From: Cryptomeria japonica
Lineage: Eukaryota > Streptophyta > Pinopsida > Cupressales > Cupressaceae
Direction: 5' to 3'
NCBI RefSeq assembly: GCF_030272615.1
Contig: NC_081414.1
Location: 916,311,648 to 916,375,647, forward strand
DNA length: 64,000 nucleotides
The first letter of the stretch is position 1. Each line of letters starts with the position of its first letter. Positions 23,901 to 35,819 of this stretch are shown here, piece by piece. Below the pieces are notes generated by a model, which was not told the origin of the DNA, made no database searches, and saw only the letters and a list, made by a program, of their open reading frames with translations. The translations under genes were made by a program, and so were the position numbers.

Positions 23901-24640
23901 TTGCCTTTGGTTGAGGCCCTCCCAGCTTCATTTGTTCAGAAGCCAATCGAATTCGACACTCAGCCTTCATGTGATCAAACTTATGACAATAATTGTATTG
24001 AACGTTCTTATTCTTCTTGTTGTCTTGAGAAGAACCAAAGCCTTTCAGCTGAAAAGATGGAGCCTTCCCTTTGTTTTAGCAGAAGATTTGGTAGAGAACG
24101 CTTGCTCGGTGGAGGTGGAACTAGTACTACTTCCAAACTGTTTGTCGCCACCGTTCTTGTTGTAAAAGCTTGTTACAAAGATCGAGAAACTTCAAATCGA
24201 CAACAGTGGAAGTGATATTGAGCGTTTCAATGAAATGCTCATAAGATTTTGGCAAGCTCTTCAAAGTGATGATGACCATGTCCTCTTCCTCCATTGTACG
24301 ACCAATCGCCTCAAGTTGATCACGGATGTCCTTGATCTTTGTCAACTAATCCTGCAAAGGTGTCCTCTCATCCATCATAATCGAAAAGAGCATGTTCTTC
24401 AGAAAGAATGCTCTGCTCTTGTCAAAGGTTTCATGGAGACTCTTCAAATGATCCCAAATCTCCTTTGCAGTTTTTCCAGACGGTACCTGAGGTAGATGCT
24501 CATCGATGACAGAGAGTTTAATGAGCATGACAGCTTCCCGGTCGTGTTCATCCCATTTGTCCTGATCTTTTTCGACAGTAGTTGGACGTTGAGACGTGCC
24601 CAGAACAACTGCATCAAGACATCAGCACTCAAAAATTGTC
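20942..24640 (-). pseudogene. Copia gag-pol, broken
   Basis: Minus-strand fragments in order: gag (24640-24127, EIWDHLKSLHETF and LKSLPKSYEHFIETL); GAG-pre-integrase (23629-23285, LWHQRYGHLN); integrase (23230-22791, [24 protein letters not shown]); RT (about 22290-21543, [35 protein letters not shown]); RNase H (21379-20942, LVGSLIYLTATRLDI, STSGYVF, ALSSTEAEY). Reading frames change and stops interrupt several times, so no full polyprotein can be made from this copy. Confidence 0.92.
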
Positions 24641-25560
24641 AACATGTGCTAATTCCAAGTGTTGTAGTTGCGGCCGTTGAATTTTTGGCTACTTTCGAGC
24701 ATAATGTTTGTCAAAGATGCCATCACGTACCCCAAGGTTGAACTTCTGAAGGCACGAATTCCAATGCACGAAAACGAGCAGATGAAAACAAAGGGCTTTT
24801 TTTACAATTTTGCAAGTCAGATTCTAAGGCAAAAATTGAAACCTTGGCACGATTTTCGAGGCAAAAAAAAATCGAAGACCTACAAAATTCTGACGACCTA
24901 GTTGAGGTTTCGAAAAACCCACCAAGAATCTATAATTGAAATAAAGGTTTGACTTGATTGGAGGGTTCAAAACCCTAGTTGAAACTAACAGAGACCCTAG
25001 GTGGCAAAAATATGTTGCAGAAATGCAAAAAATCAGAAAGAGATTGGGCGCCAAAAGACACAGAGCCAACAAAAATTCCCGTCAAAAAACGCGAACCCGA
25101 ATCGTGAAAAAAGCAGGAGGTAGCAAGAGGTCGCGACCGCCAAATCACGTTGCAAGGAATGGCGTCAAACAGAAAACACGAAAACCCGTCGCCAATGAAG
25201 ATTGCAGGTGGACACAGGTTTTAATAGAGCCGCAAAATTAAAAAAATGTGGCTTGAAAAATTGCGAAATACGTCGCAATTTTCTAGGTCGAGGGCAAAAC
25301 GCAGAGGTGACGCTACAAGCAGAGAAGAATGGCAGGCGATGGAATGAATGCAGTTCGCACAGACCTGACGTGAAACCGCGATCAAAAAACGACACGCCAA
25401 AAAAAACAGGGAAAAAGGACGTCACACGAGCTCGAAGCAGCACACAAGCGCAAAATAAAATCGCGATCGAAAACCCTTCGTTTTTCCTCAGCGAAAAACC
25501 CCATGAATTTGAAAAAAAGGGTTTCGATTTTTCATGAGAAAGTTGACAAAAATCAAAAAA

Positions 25561-25912
25561 CAAGAAACCCTTGATTTTTCCTTAGAAAAAATCCACGATT
25601 TTTAGAGCATAAAAAACAGAAAAAAATGATCTTCAAAGGCTTTAAAAATTACATTCGAAATTTTAGAAGACCAAAAGTTTTTTTAGTCGCCTGTGCTCTA
25701 ATACCATGTGAAAATCAAAGATTCACTGGTAAAATACAAGAAACCCTTGATTTTTCCTTAGAAAAAATCCACGATTTTTAGAGCATAAAAAACAGAAAAA
25801 AATGATCTTCAAAGGCTTTAAAAATTACATTCGAAATTTTAGAAGACCAAAAGTTTTTTTAGTCGCCTGTGCTCTAATACCATGTGAAAATCAAAGATTC
25901 ACTGGTAAAATA
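25561..25912. repeat. 176-bp tandem duplication spanning the copia primer-binding site
   Basis: 25561-25736 is repeated almost exactly at 25737-25912. Each copy contains the primer-binding complement (25695-25706 and 25871-25882) and about 30 bp of the LTR end, so the inner copy is a truncated LTR end plus leader. Confidence 0.92.
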
Positions 25913-26077
25913 CAATGTCTATTAACTAAGAAAAGATTACAATATATAGGTATTACAAAGCACTCTAGATATTAATGGAATCAACTACTTCTAAGTTCTA
26001 ACTACCTACTACTGTAGATATTTAACAACTAATTACATTATTGACCATTAACAGAATAAAGAAATATTATTCCAACA
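25883..26077 (-). repeat. 5' LTR of the copia element
   Basis: 195 bp, TG...CA, immediately followed on the minus strand by TGGTATTAGAGC, complementary to the 3' end of plant initiator tRNA-Met. Confidence 0.9.
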
Positions 26078-26184
26078 AGAAAATATATTATAATCATCTT
26101 TTACATTATAGGAAAGCAAAGATGTACACTTTCACATCATGATATTCTTTGATGAATAACAGTATCCCACACAAGAACGCGTAC

Positions 26185-26279
26185 CATTTGGCCCTTTCGT
26201 ACCCACCCAAGCATTCCACCTTCTTCCTTCGAGGGGCATATGGAATGCTCTGTTGCCAAGTCACTCAAGTCCACTCCTT
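26185..26279 (-). CDS. STR12: STR12-like gene, exon 3 (parvulin core)
   Basis: This 95-nt exon lies about 32.5 kb from exon 2. It encodes GVDLSDLATEHSICPS and then GGMLGWVRKGQM, the central part of the PpiC domain, highly characteristic of the plant STR12 parvulin. The acceptor is tttttag before AAGGAG. The donor is CAAATG followed by gtacgc, giving phase 0 into exon 4. No stop occurs in the frame. Confidence 0.93.
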
Positions 26280-26985
26280 CTAAAAACTTCAACAGAATAT
26301 ACAAGAAACAGATCAGCAATTGACAGTTTATATCTTAATGAAATTAGATTTCCACAATCCATTATGCTGAGAATATACAAGAAACTGATCAGCAATTGAC
26401 TGTTTATATCTTAGCTCAACTTTAATTAGAAAGAAGAATGTAATCAAATGAAATAAACTAAATTATCAAACTAATCTTTCTCAAAAATTGGCAAGGAAAC
26501 CAAAAAACATACCATACCACATTTTGAATTTTCTTACTCACCCCAAGCACTCACCTTACCTTCTCCAAACAATCAGGAAATTATACAATATCAATATTAT
26601 TCATGATTAAACTTTCTTCACTAGCTGCTTGTTCACATTTTTATAATCATATTCCAAATAATCTTATTGTACTTCTATATTGTGAGGCAAGACAAAGAAA
26701 AGATCTAGAGCATAATATTGTTTTAAGGAGAAAATGTTAAATATTTCATATATCAGATGAATACAGGTGTGCAAAAGAGTGTCAGAACTACCATCTTCAT
26801 GGCTCTTCCACAAGGTTTATTACATCTACACACTGACACGTAATTACATATAATAACATGTTCTTGGACAAAAAATGTATAAAACTAAAATCTAGCTTTA
26901 TGTTAAATCATATTGTTGCTGAAATCTGTGCCACGGGCAGGTGTATTAGTACCCATGTAAAGACCTGAGCCAAATTTCTACACCA
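26280..26985 (-). other. Right-hand start of intron 2, non-coding
   Basis: AT-rich; a stretch of about 30 bp ending aatatacaagaaac(a/t)gatcagcaattgac is duplicated (near 26295 and 26370). No gene recognised. Confidence 0.5.
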
Positions 26986-26989
26986 AGAC

Positions 26990-27500
26990 TGCTTGCCCTC
27001 AAGCAATTGAAGATTCAGATGCTACAATATTTGCTCACCCTCCCGTGTAGCATCCTCTAAGGGCAAGTCCTTCCATCTGATAAGATATTCCTTGAGGATT
27101 AGAGTGTAATCTGCCCCTCAATCTCCTCTCTCTAACATCCACGATAACATCTGGAACCAAAACCAATCTGCCCTCATCCAACAGTGGAAGCCCATGAGGT
27201 GAAGTGATATGCTCCAATGCCACCTAATCCAAGCCTTCTACTGCCCCACGACATAATTGTGCAAGTATTCTTGCACCCATTTGTTAACAATCTCTGTTTG
27301 ACCATCTATTTGAGGGTGGTAACTGGTGCTCGGGGTTAATTTTGTGCCAGCTAATCTAAATAGTTCCTACCAAAAGACACTGAGAAACCTATCACGATCT
27401 TTGACAATGTTTTCCGACAATCCATGGAATCTAAACCTCTCTAAAGAACAACTCCACAACTTGAGGTTCCATGTATTGAAATGATATGACAAAGAAATCA
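26990..27500 (-). pseudogene. Ty3/gypsy integrase/chromodomain remnant
   Basis: Minus-strand translation across several frames gives, in order, DRLTK, then GLSENIVKDRDR(F), then [24 protein letters not shown], and finally EYLIRWKDLPLEDATRE. The middle match is the C-terminal part of the integrase core, and the last is typical of a chromovirus chromodomain (YLVRWKGLP...ATWE). Stops and frameshifts are present. No LTRs could be assigned. Confidence 0.8.
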
Positions 27501-30480
27501 GCTTATTTGGTCAACCTGTCAATGTAAGAATACCCACTAAAAAAATTTGTTTTTGCAATAAGAAATGACAACATAAACTTGCATTTAAGAGAACACACTG
27601 CTATCATAAACCTGATCAAAATCAGCATGCATACATCTATTGTTGCAACTTATTAGGATATAAAATCAAAGCAACATAATATCGCATTGAATAGACATTA
27701 GTTTGCAAACACCCATAATGAAGAAAATCATTAAAAACAGATGTAGCCGTAAATTGTAGCCTTGCACAATTTCGTCTGAGCCTAGGCCTCACTTTCACAT
27801 TCCCGACTGTTATTCCCTGATGCTGTTTTGATTCTGCTCACAGCCACCTAGATTCTGCATTTTTTGTACTTATGGGACCCTGTTCAAATCTGGTTCCTAA
27901 TCGGTAGGACTAGGATGCCCTAGGCGCCATGGTCCTCCCAAAAGGGGCCCAAATTTGGACCACACAACAGTCACATCTTGGAGGCGGAAAAACATTCACA
28001 ATCAGCCTACCCCAACATTTCAAACATATTTTCTGCAATAAGGTATAAAGGCAAGCCTAACCCCCTCATGTTGGGGTCTCTCAAGTTAAAATTCAATTGC
28101 ACTCTAGCAAATTCAAGTGAGCAAGCAATCAAACATAATTAAGGCAATGAAGGATAGGTCAAAGTTTAGATTTCAAGCATTCATGATGGCATCCATGATC
28201 AAAACTTTATGAAGACATCCTACGTGACATTATCAACCTTGGCATGAAGACTTCAATGCAAGATTCATCAAGGTATCAAAATCCAATTCAAGCATTTCAA
28301 ATTCAGACCTAGCCTTACCCTCAAAAGGTAAGCTTTTACTTCAGCATTTCCATTACATTTCAATTGAATTCAAGGGTTAATTCCAAACCCGAGGTTTGAC
28401 CAAAGGCAAACCCCCCATCAACAACAACATTTTCCTCCTTTTTGTGTGCAGGCGACAGATTTCCAACAGAGGAGGCGACGATGACCAGATCTACTTTTTG
28501 CAAAGGTGAAAATCAGACGACCAGGACGAAAAAAACCGCCAGAGTCTCGAGAATTTCTGATTAGGGTCTAGGAACAAATTATGTGCGATATCTAGATTCT
28601 GAAAGGTTTCAATCTATCTGCATCTGAAATCAAGGACCAGGACGCAAATTGACACACGGTCCTGCACTTTTAAGACGAACTTGTTGTCACAAGTGCTCTT
28701 GTGTCTCTTCTACTCAGACTTGGCCCCATGTCTGCATTATGTACCTGTAGCTTGCTATTTCAGTTGTTTCATGTCAATTCTTCATCATTAACCCTAGATC
28801 TTGCATTAAATAATATTAATATACATACAAATCAATTTCAAATCAACAAACGAAAAAGAACTTGATTTGCATTCAATCTTCATAAATTGGATCAATTGAG
28901 TTCTCCCTTCAATGTTTTGGTTAGAAAGTTAGGTTATTTCCTAGTTTACAAGGCTTAACTTGTGAAACCCTAATTTTTCACCATTACAACAGACAAGTCT
29001 CAAATGTCATATGGAGCAAGAAAGATACAAGATTGTTGTTCATCATTTGTAGGGTAAGGAAGCCATAGAAACCTTCAAGAGTCAACTCTTATTGCTTGTA
29101 TGTCACCAAATATTAGTAGCTAGGTGCATCGAATGTAATCAGCCTCATCCAACACCACCCAAACTCATCCAAACAACCAAGAATGACCAACAAAGTGTAT
29201 TTCAGTCAAATACCAACCAATCTAGGCGTTGGTACAGCTTGTGTGACCTCACTAAAACCTCTTAAATCACCTTAAAAACCCAAAAAACTCATCATCAAAC
29301 CTTTCACGATTCCTTATTCACATCATTTATAACGATAATACAAGGAGTTTTCTCATGGGTATGTCATATTGGTTTACTTGTCTCGACATGGTGGGGATGT
29401 GACAAATTCCATGCTACATAAGCACCTTCGCTTTATGCCGATTGGAGAATCCCTTCACCTTTTTGTCCATTGCCCGCTTGGCTTGCCATGTCAACCTTGC
29501 CTTTGTCCTTTTGCCAACTTTGTTGACTATATGACGCGTGGACACTTGTATGCTACAGACGCCCGCACACCATGCTAGCATCCCACGAATATGCAATTTG
29601 AAGGTGATCGTTGGAGTTTTAAGCCTATGATTGACAGAGGTTGTAACACCTCCTGTAACACACCGACGTCGGTTTTGCTCCCAAGCTGCATTAATAGCCT
29701 TTCCTAGCTTCGTTTTTTCTCTCTAGAATCTAGGATAACTCGCATACAACTTTCTAATCACTCACTCTTGTATTCTTGGGCTCTCTTGCTCTCTTGGTTC
29801 TCATTTGTTTTATTATACCTCATGCTTCAATAGGACTTGGTGTTCTTCTTCTCTCCTATGAGCTCTTCGCTTTTTGGTGTGGAAGGGGAGTCTCTTTCCT
29901 CTTGTATTTATCATTTCATTTTATCTCAATAGCATATCTCTTATCTCTTTTACTTTCTCTCTGGTTTTATCATTTATCTATCTCTCTTGGCTATTCGTGG
30001 AGGTGGAAACACCAAAACGGGGATCTAACTATGGCAGACCTCTAAAACACAGCCCCAACATATTCCTCTTTCTAGTTTGTGTGCAAGATAATATTGAGGA
30101 AGAGCTAACTTTGTTGTGCGACAATCTTGATGGTTGTAGCGTGTTGCGGATGATCGATGCGTAATTGTTGGAGGTGTTGCGTGTTTGCGATGTTGATTTG
30201 GGTCCAAACTATGTCTTAGCCCACATTGTTTTGGTCCGCATATGTTGTTGTAGCATGTGAGGTTATTATTTTGTAATTTGTATTGAGGGTTTAGCCGACC
30301 TTGAAATATAGGTTGATGACTTGTATAAACAAATGTAATAATCATGTAAGATGTATGTCTGCGATCTTTGAAAATGTGTATGATCGAGTTGCATGTGCGA
30401 ACAAGTAATTTGATCTTTCCGAAGTGTGAAGAGAGGAGAAGTGTGGCAAAGTGTCGATCCATTTTTGAACTTGGTCAATT
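27500..30480. other. Intron 2, unassigned repeat-derived sequence
   Basis: No open reading frame with recognisable similarity on either strand and no tandem structure. It probably includes the rest of the gypsy element, but no termini were found. Confidence 0.4.
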
Positions 30481-30499
30481 TTCAAATTTTTAACTTCCA

Positions 30500-30645
30500 A
30501 ACTTATGAAAATGGCTGACTTCCCGACAATGGTTCTAAACTTGTGAAAACGGCCGACTTCCCGACAATGGTTCTAAACTTGTGAAAATGGCCAACCTCCC
30601 GACAATGGTTCTAAACTTGTGAAAATTCCCGACTTCCCAACTTCA
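30500..30645 (+). repeat. 38-bp tandem repeat, about 3.7 copies
   Basis: Units of CTTCCCGACAATGGTTCTAA followed by acttgtgaaaatggccga; the TCCCGAC cores begin at 30521, 30559 and 30597, an exact 38-bp period, with a degenerate final copy. Confidence 0.88.
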
Positions 30646-30649
30646 CCGA

Positions 30650-33270
30650 TTCACGAGTCTAAAAATGCATCCAAAAAAAGTTGCAAATTTCTTAAATCTG
30701 GAAGCAACCCGCCTAATATTTTGGTCTCAAATGCCCTCAGTTTTAATGTTATGGCCATACAAGCTCATATGATATGTTATTTTAATATTTTCTCTATGGA
30801 ACGATATGGTTGGCAGGGTCAGTTTACAAAGGAAGTACCTCAAGTTTGTGAGTTGTTCAAAAATTGTTAAAAACCCATGTTTTATTTTAATTATCATAAC
30901 CGCTCAAACTTTTATGGCCCCAGGATGCTCGGTTAACCCACAATGAATTTACTCTAAAGTAGCTGCAGGAGAAATTTAAAAAAAAAAAAACTCAATTTCT
31001 CTATAATTTATGTACAATAAATTAAAGCATTTGAAGATGTTTTAAATCTTTTGAGAGCAGCAATTTCATGGGAATTTGAAAGGGTTATTTCATTCTTTAA
31101 AAAAGAAGCAGTTACAGAAACTGAAAAGGCTTATTGGAAAGTCTTTAAATATGTAATTAACAGATTAGGGAAAGGGAAGAAAAGGGAGAAGGCAGCATAG
31201 TTTTATTGTAAAGGAGTCTATGAACTCACATTTTGACATTGAAGGAATAAAGGGGATGTTTCTGAGTCTTTGAATTTATTAATGTTTTCTTTAAATTATA
31301 ATGAACTGTGCTTCTTTGTAATTACTATCAATGTCATTTTGTTAGATCGAACCGTGTATGTATTTAATTCTGAAGCTTTGAATTTAGATTAAATCATCCA
31401 TTGAAAAGGTTCTTGATAGAGAGATTCTCACAAAAGAGTTGCAATTTGGTTTATAGGTTAGAAAAAGGTGTTATTGAGGCTTCCTTGTTTTTCCTATGCC
31501 CTTCCGTCCTTGTTTGAACCAACAACAACTTCCCAAACTCCTTTGGAGAACTCTCTATCAGTGTGTTTGCTCTAATCACTCAATCAAGGTTGAGACTCAC
31601 AGGAGTAAATCCAACCATCAAGATGTCAAATTCTTTAACCTTCACTTGCAGGGGACTAGGAGGAGTCTAAGATGGTTTAACAACTCCTACCATGTGGTTT
31701 TGAAATTTGTTTCCCTTCATTTCCTTACCGCTTTCATAGATTCCTATTTTCAAGGCCTAGTAGCCCTATGAGCCCCTTTTAGCCCTACCTTCACGGTTTT
31801 TGCTCATTTGCTCAAAGAACTTCCAAAAGACCCCCTAAAAGCTTTTATGATCTGGATACCCATTTGGACATTCTTTAAGATTCAGGAGGTTAGATGGTTT
31901 CATACGTCCGTACAGGTAAGGCCCCCAAAATGGCACTTTTCAAGGGTTTAAGGTTTATGTGACTTCAACAATGGGTTTTATAGGACTCCAATCCCTGTCA
32001 AACCTTCATACTAACACTGAGGCTCTACAAGACAGCCATCTTCCATGCCAATCACTTGGCTCAATCAAATTTGACCACCCCTGCAAGCAATAATAAAAAT
32101 AGCAGTCATATTCCCTAGCCAAGCTATGGCAAAGCTCGCCTAGGACATGATAGCAAATTGATCCAAAGCAACTTCCAAGACACCACACTGAGTATTTACA
32201 CTGTACACAGACTCCATTACTTGAATCCCAAGGGCCATAGAGAAAACACAGTGGGAATTCAAGTTGGAGTCATTTCTAGGGTCTTAAACCCTTTGCTCAG
32301 GTCGAGAGCAGTGAAATCAAGAAAGATTTCAAATACACCAACTAAACCTGCACAATGAAGGAGCACAAATACTTCTAAAGAACCACAACAATGAATACTA
32401 GACCACCATGAAAGAACAATACCGAAATTAATCCATCTAGTACGGACTGCTATAAGCAATTTAACAAGTTTTTGTGAGAATCAGGAAATTGCTTCAAGTT
32501 GCTTATTAAGAAATTCAATGTTTGATCTTCCAACACACTTACAATGATTTGAAAGGCCTTATATATGCCTACTCACTCACAACCAACCACCCATCGGACT
32601 TCTAACCACCGATTTGAGCATTTTTTTAAAATTGCTCATATTGTTGCAAAATGTTGTCAAGCAAACATGACAACTTTTGCTCCACAATGCATTTTTGCAA
32701 CTTGTGCATATCTACACACTCTTAACCCCCTAGGATGGTTTCCTAACATCAAACCAACATTTCCAAAAGCCTTCTGAGGCCTTACAAGGAGTATTACACA
32801 ATTTTGCTATATGATGCCATTCTTAGGCTTACATAGGCCCATTGGCCAAAACTGAGAAAATAAGTTAACACTAGAGACAATCAAACTACAAATAACCTTA
32901 AAACACACTTTTGGATCTTTTAATAGTCCTTTATTCACTCATTGACCCAATGAGGATCCTTCACTCCAAAATTGTGAAAATTCATCAAGAAATCTAGGTG
33001 CTCCTGCACCAGTTTTATTGCTCTTTCTTTCCTTGGATATCATTTGTGAGTGTGGGATAAGTAAACTTTGTGTTGTTTGTCTACATTCACTTCATTCTCA
33101 AATCGATCTTTTGCATCTACTTTCATGGTTATGGGTAGGTGTTAGTTTGCCTTTTCTACTTTCTGGTGAAAATCATACCCTGTGTTTTCATTCATTGCAT
33201 ATCATTTGAAGGTAGCTGCACCTTGTAAAATAAGTAGAAAGCACTTGCAAATACCATTGCAAGCGACTCA
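30650..33270. other. Intron 2, no gene seen
   Basis: No coding similarity recognised. The short ORFs here are isolated and without known motifs. Confidence 0.4.
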
Positions 33271-33272
33271 AC

Positions 33273-33807
33273 TGTTGGTCAAATTGTCATTGAGATGGGC
33301 AAAAGAATATAAATAGAAGTGACAAATCTGTTAACCAACACAGAGCAAACTGTGTGCTTAACCGAAACTGTATCTAGGCATATGGAGATGTTATTTTCAC
33401 AGTTCATGTAATCCGGATTGTTGTCCGAATGTTTTTTTAAGCAGTGAGACTTTCTGTAAGGTAGTGAGCCTTCCCTTAAGGTTGTAGCCGTTTTGGGTTT
33501 CTTGTAATTGAGTAGTGAGCTCTAGGTAGTGTTCTTAAATGCATGTGCATTCCCCATTGTAATATTTCATTTACTCCTAAGAGGGTATTATCTCATTGTG
33601 GGTAGGTTCCCAACGTGGTTTTTCCCTTAACCGGGTTTTCCACATCAAAAATCTTGGTGTTATGGTGTTGCTAATCTTGGCTTTGTGCTTCTACACTTTA
33701 CAATTCCTTATTTGCATTAAGTGGTTGAAATATCAGATCATTAAAATTAAAATTTGTTGAACACTGATTCACCCCCCCCCTCTCAATGTTCCCTTGATTT
33801 CAACATT
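33273..33807 (+). mobile_element. Degenerate LTR, probably copia-type
   Basis: Contains a TATA-like gaatataaatag (about 33306), the phrase gttcccaacgtggtttttccc and gggttttccacatcaaaaatcttggtg, and a poly-C stretch before ...gatttcaaca, a combination typical of U3-R-U5 of some plant Ty1/copia LTRs. The limits are approximate; no target duplication was found. Confidence 0.4.
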
Positions 33808-35497
33808 CTGCACTATGATAGCGGTCTTGAAACTCCATACTTTATCTCCAACTCTGTAGCACGTTCTTCATTGGTACATGTCTATTGATATTTCTAGATG
33901 TTATAGAACACCTCATAAAGCCATTTCTGTGAACATGTTACTTTCAATCTTCTTTAGAAAGACATCATCTTCAAAATTTTGATATGTTTCCCCATTTCTT
34001 CTTGGTAACCACGTGGCACACTTGGAAATGATATCTTGAAGTCCTCGAATCATTAGCTTATTTAGATGATTCTTCTCCCTAGAACTCTTCTTCAAACTTC
34101 CCTTCACTTTGATCACATCTTCAAGCTTTGCTCTAGATCCTTCATCTTCTAACTCCATTTTGGTGTCATTCATCTTGCAATTACAAGTCAGCCATAATTA
34201 CCATTGCGAACCTTAAGAGTTTTAAGGTTAGTACCTCAAACATCCTTTTCATTTGTGTAGGTCTTGTGATATTTAAAGTTATTCCAATATACACATTCAT
34301 TTCAAAAAAATCTGCTTTAGTACCCATCATGAGACTCCATCACTCAGCTTCCTCACTCATTGAGGGATTTGTCATACCATATAGTTATCTTACTTTGAGG
34401 GAATTCTTAGGAATCTTGACCTGCATTCAAAACCTTTTAAGAAACTTGGATTTTGGAAAGCCCTTTTGGACACTAGGCATCGGGAAAGTCATTAGGAATT
34501 TTCGAATTTGGAATGACTTTGAAAAAAAAGTCTGAGCGCAATCAAAAAACTTGGTTCATGGACATCAACTTGGACTTTGGATTTGGAGGCATGGGATTTG
34601 GTACTTAGGAAAACCTCTTAAAAAACTTGAAATCTCTATCTTTGATCAGGAAACTCAGATTTAGGGCAGTACTTTGGAGAATAGGCATTTGGAACATATA
34701 ACTTCGACCCTTGAAGCAGATTTGGAAATTTTGCTCTTAAACTTGGACATAGGGAAAGTGTTTAGGAATTTGGTGCACTTGAAACAAACTCAGCTTCTAG
34801 AAGATCATTTTGAATCTCTGATTGTTGCTCTATGAACTCAGATCTTGGAATATGATTAGGACTCTTACTCAAGAAGAGATTCAGACCCTGTAGAACTATT
34901 TGTGAACTTAAACCTTTGTCATTCTGTCTTGAAACTTAGTTCATGGAATACTGATTGGACATTTTGCTTTGAAATTTGGTCTTAAGACAGCCCTGTGGAA
35001 ACTCGGACCTAAGCATGCAAAGTGGAAACTCGGTTCTAGGACCTTGATTCAGAAAGTATTTTGGATTTTCTCCCTTAAAACTCGACCAAAGGACAAATGG
35101 AAAACTCAGCCAAGGAAGATATATCAGATTTTCAAACTTGGCACTTAAACTTGAACTACGGAATGCAAATTGGAATTTCGATCTTAGGAACCTTCTTAGG
35201 ATAAAATCCTAACACCAAGTTTGAGGTCTTTGAACTAAAGTTTCCTTGTATTCCTTCAAGTGAAACTTGGACTTAGGAAGGGTAAAGGGAATTTCAGCCC
35301 TAGGAAGGCCTTTAGGACAAAATCCTGATTTATTTCCCTTAGCCAAGTTTCAGCTTTAAGACTTAAGCTTGCTTTGCACTCCTTTCATGAAACTCGACCA
35401 ATGAAACACATATCGGAATCCTGATTCAAAATTTGGACTTGGGAAGGTAAAAAGGATTTTTTGATCAAACTCGGTGCTTGGAACATGAGATGGATTC
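33808..35497. other. Degenerate repeat-rich sequence left of element E
   Basis: From about 34400, loosely repeated phrases around aaacttggacttaggaa and aactcgga(c/t)ctaag with irregular spacing. The same kind of sequence resumes right of E at 50828, so it was one tract before E inserted. A minus-strand ORF at 34173-33913 has no recognised similarity. Confidence 0.45.
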
Positions 35498-35819
35498 TGT
35501 TGTGATCACATCACACATCGCCCCCATCAAAATGGGGACCACTCTTTTTTTTTTAGTTTCTTTTGTCTGGCCTTGCCTCTCTCTACTCTCAGATGAATTG
35601 AGTGAGTTTATAGGGTTTGCATTTCAGGTCAGGTGATCCAGCTTAGAAGTTCATTAAAGTCACTCCTTTTTAGGTTGAGTGAATTTTCTTTGAGTTTTTG
35701 TTTGAGAATTGGTGAAAGTTAGTATGAATTTGAACATTTGAACGTGCAATGAAGTGATCTTTAGCTCCTTTATAATTCACCTCACCTCTAAGTCTGCCTC
35801 AGTTTTCAAATTTCACAAC

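Larger units (their letters stand above)
20450..26077 (-). mobile_element. Complete but decayed Ty1/copia retrotransposon
   Basis: LTRs at 25883-26077 (5', 195 bp) and 20450-20647 (3', 198 bp) are nearly identical, start TGTT and end CACA on the minus strand. The target duplication is AGAAA (20445-20449 and 26078-26082). The primer-binding site TGGTATTAGAGC (25882-25871) abuts the 5' LTR, and the purine tract AAGGGAGGG abuts the 3' LTR. Domain order gag, pre-integrase, integrase, RT, RNase H is that of Ty1/copia. The polyprotein is broken by stops and frameshifts. It lies in intron 3 of the STR12-like gene, in the same orientation as the gene. Confidence 0.93.

Noticed and set aside
25165-25563. 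Open frames on both strands between copia gag and its 5' LTR
   Set aside because: They sit in the leader after the primer-binding site and match no gag or host protein that I recognise.
33913-34173. 86-codon minus-strand ORF as a family ORF of element G
   Set aside because: It falls where an ORF would be expected, but shares none of the family landmarks.
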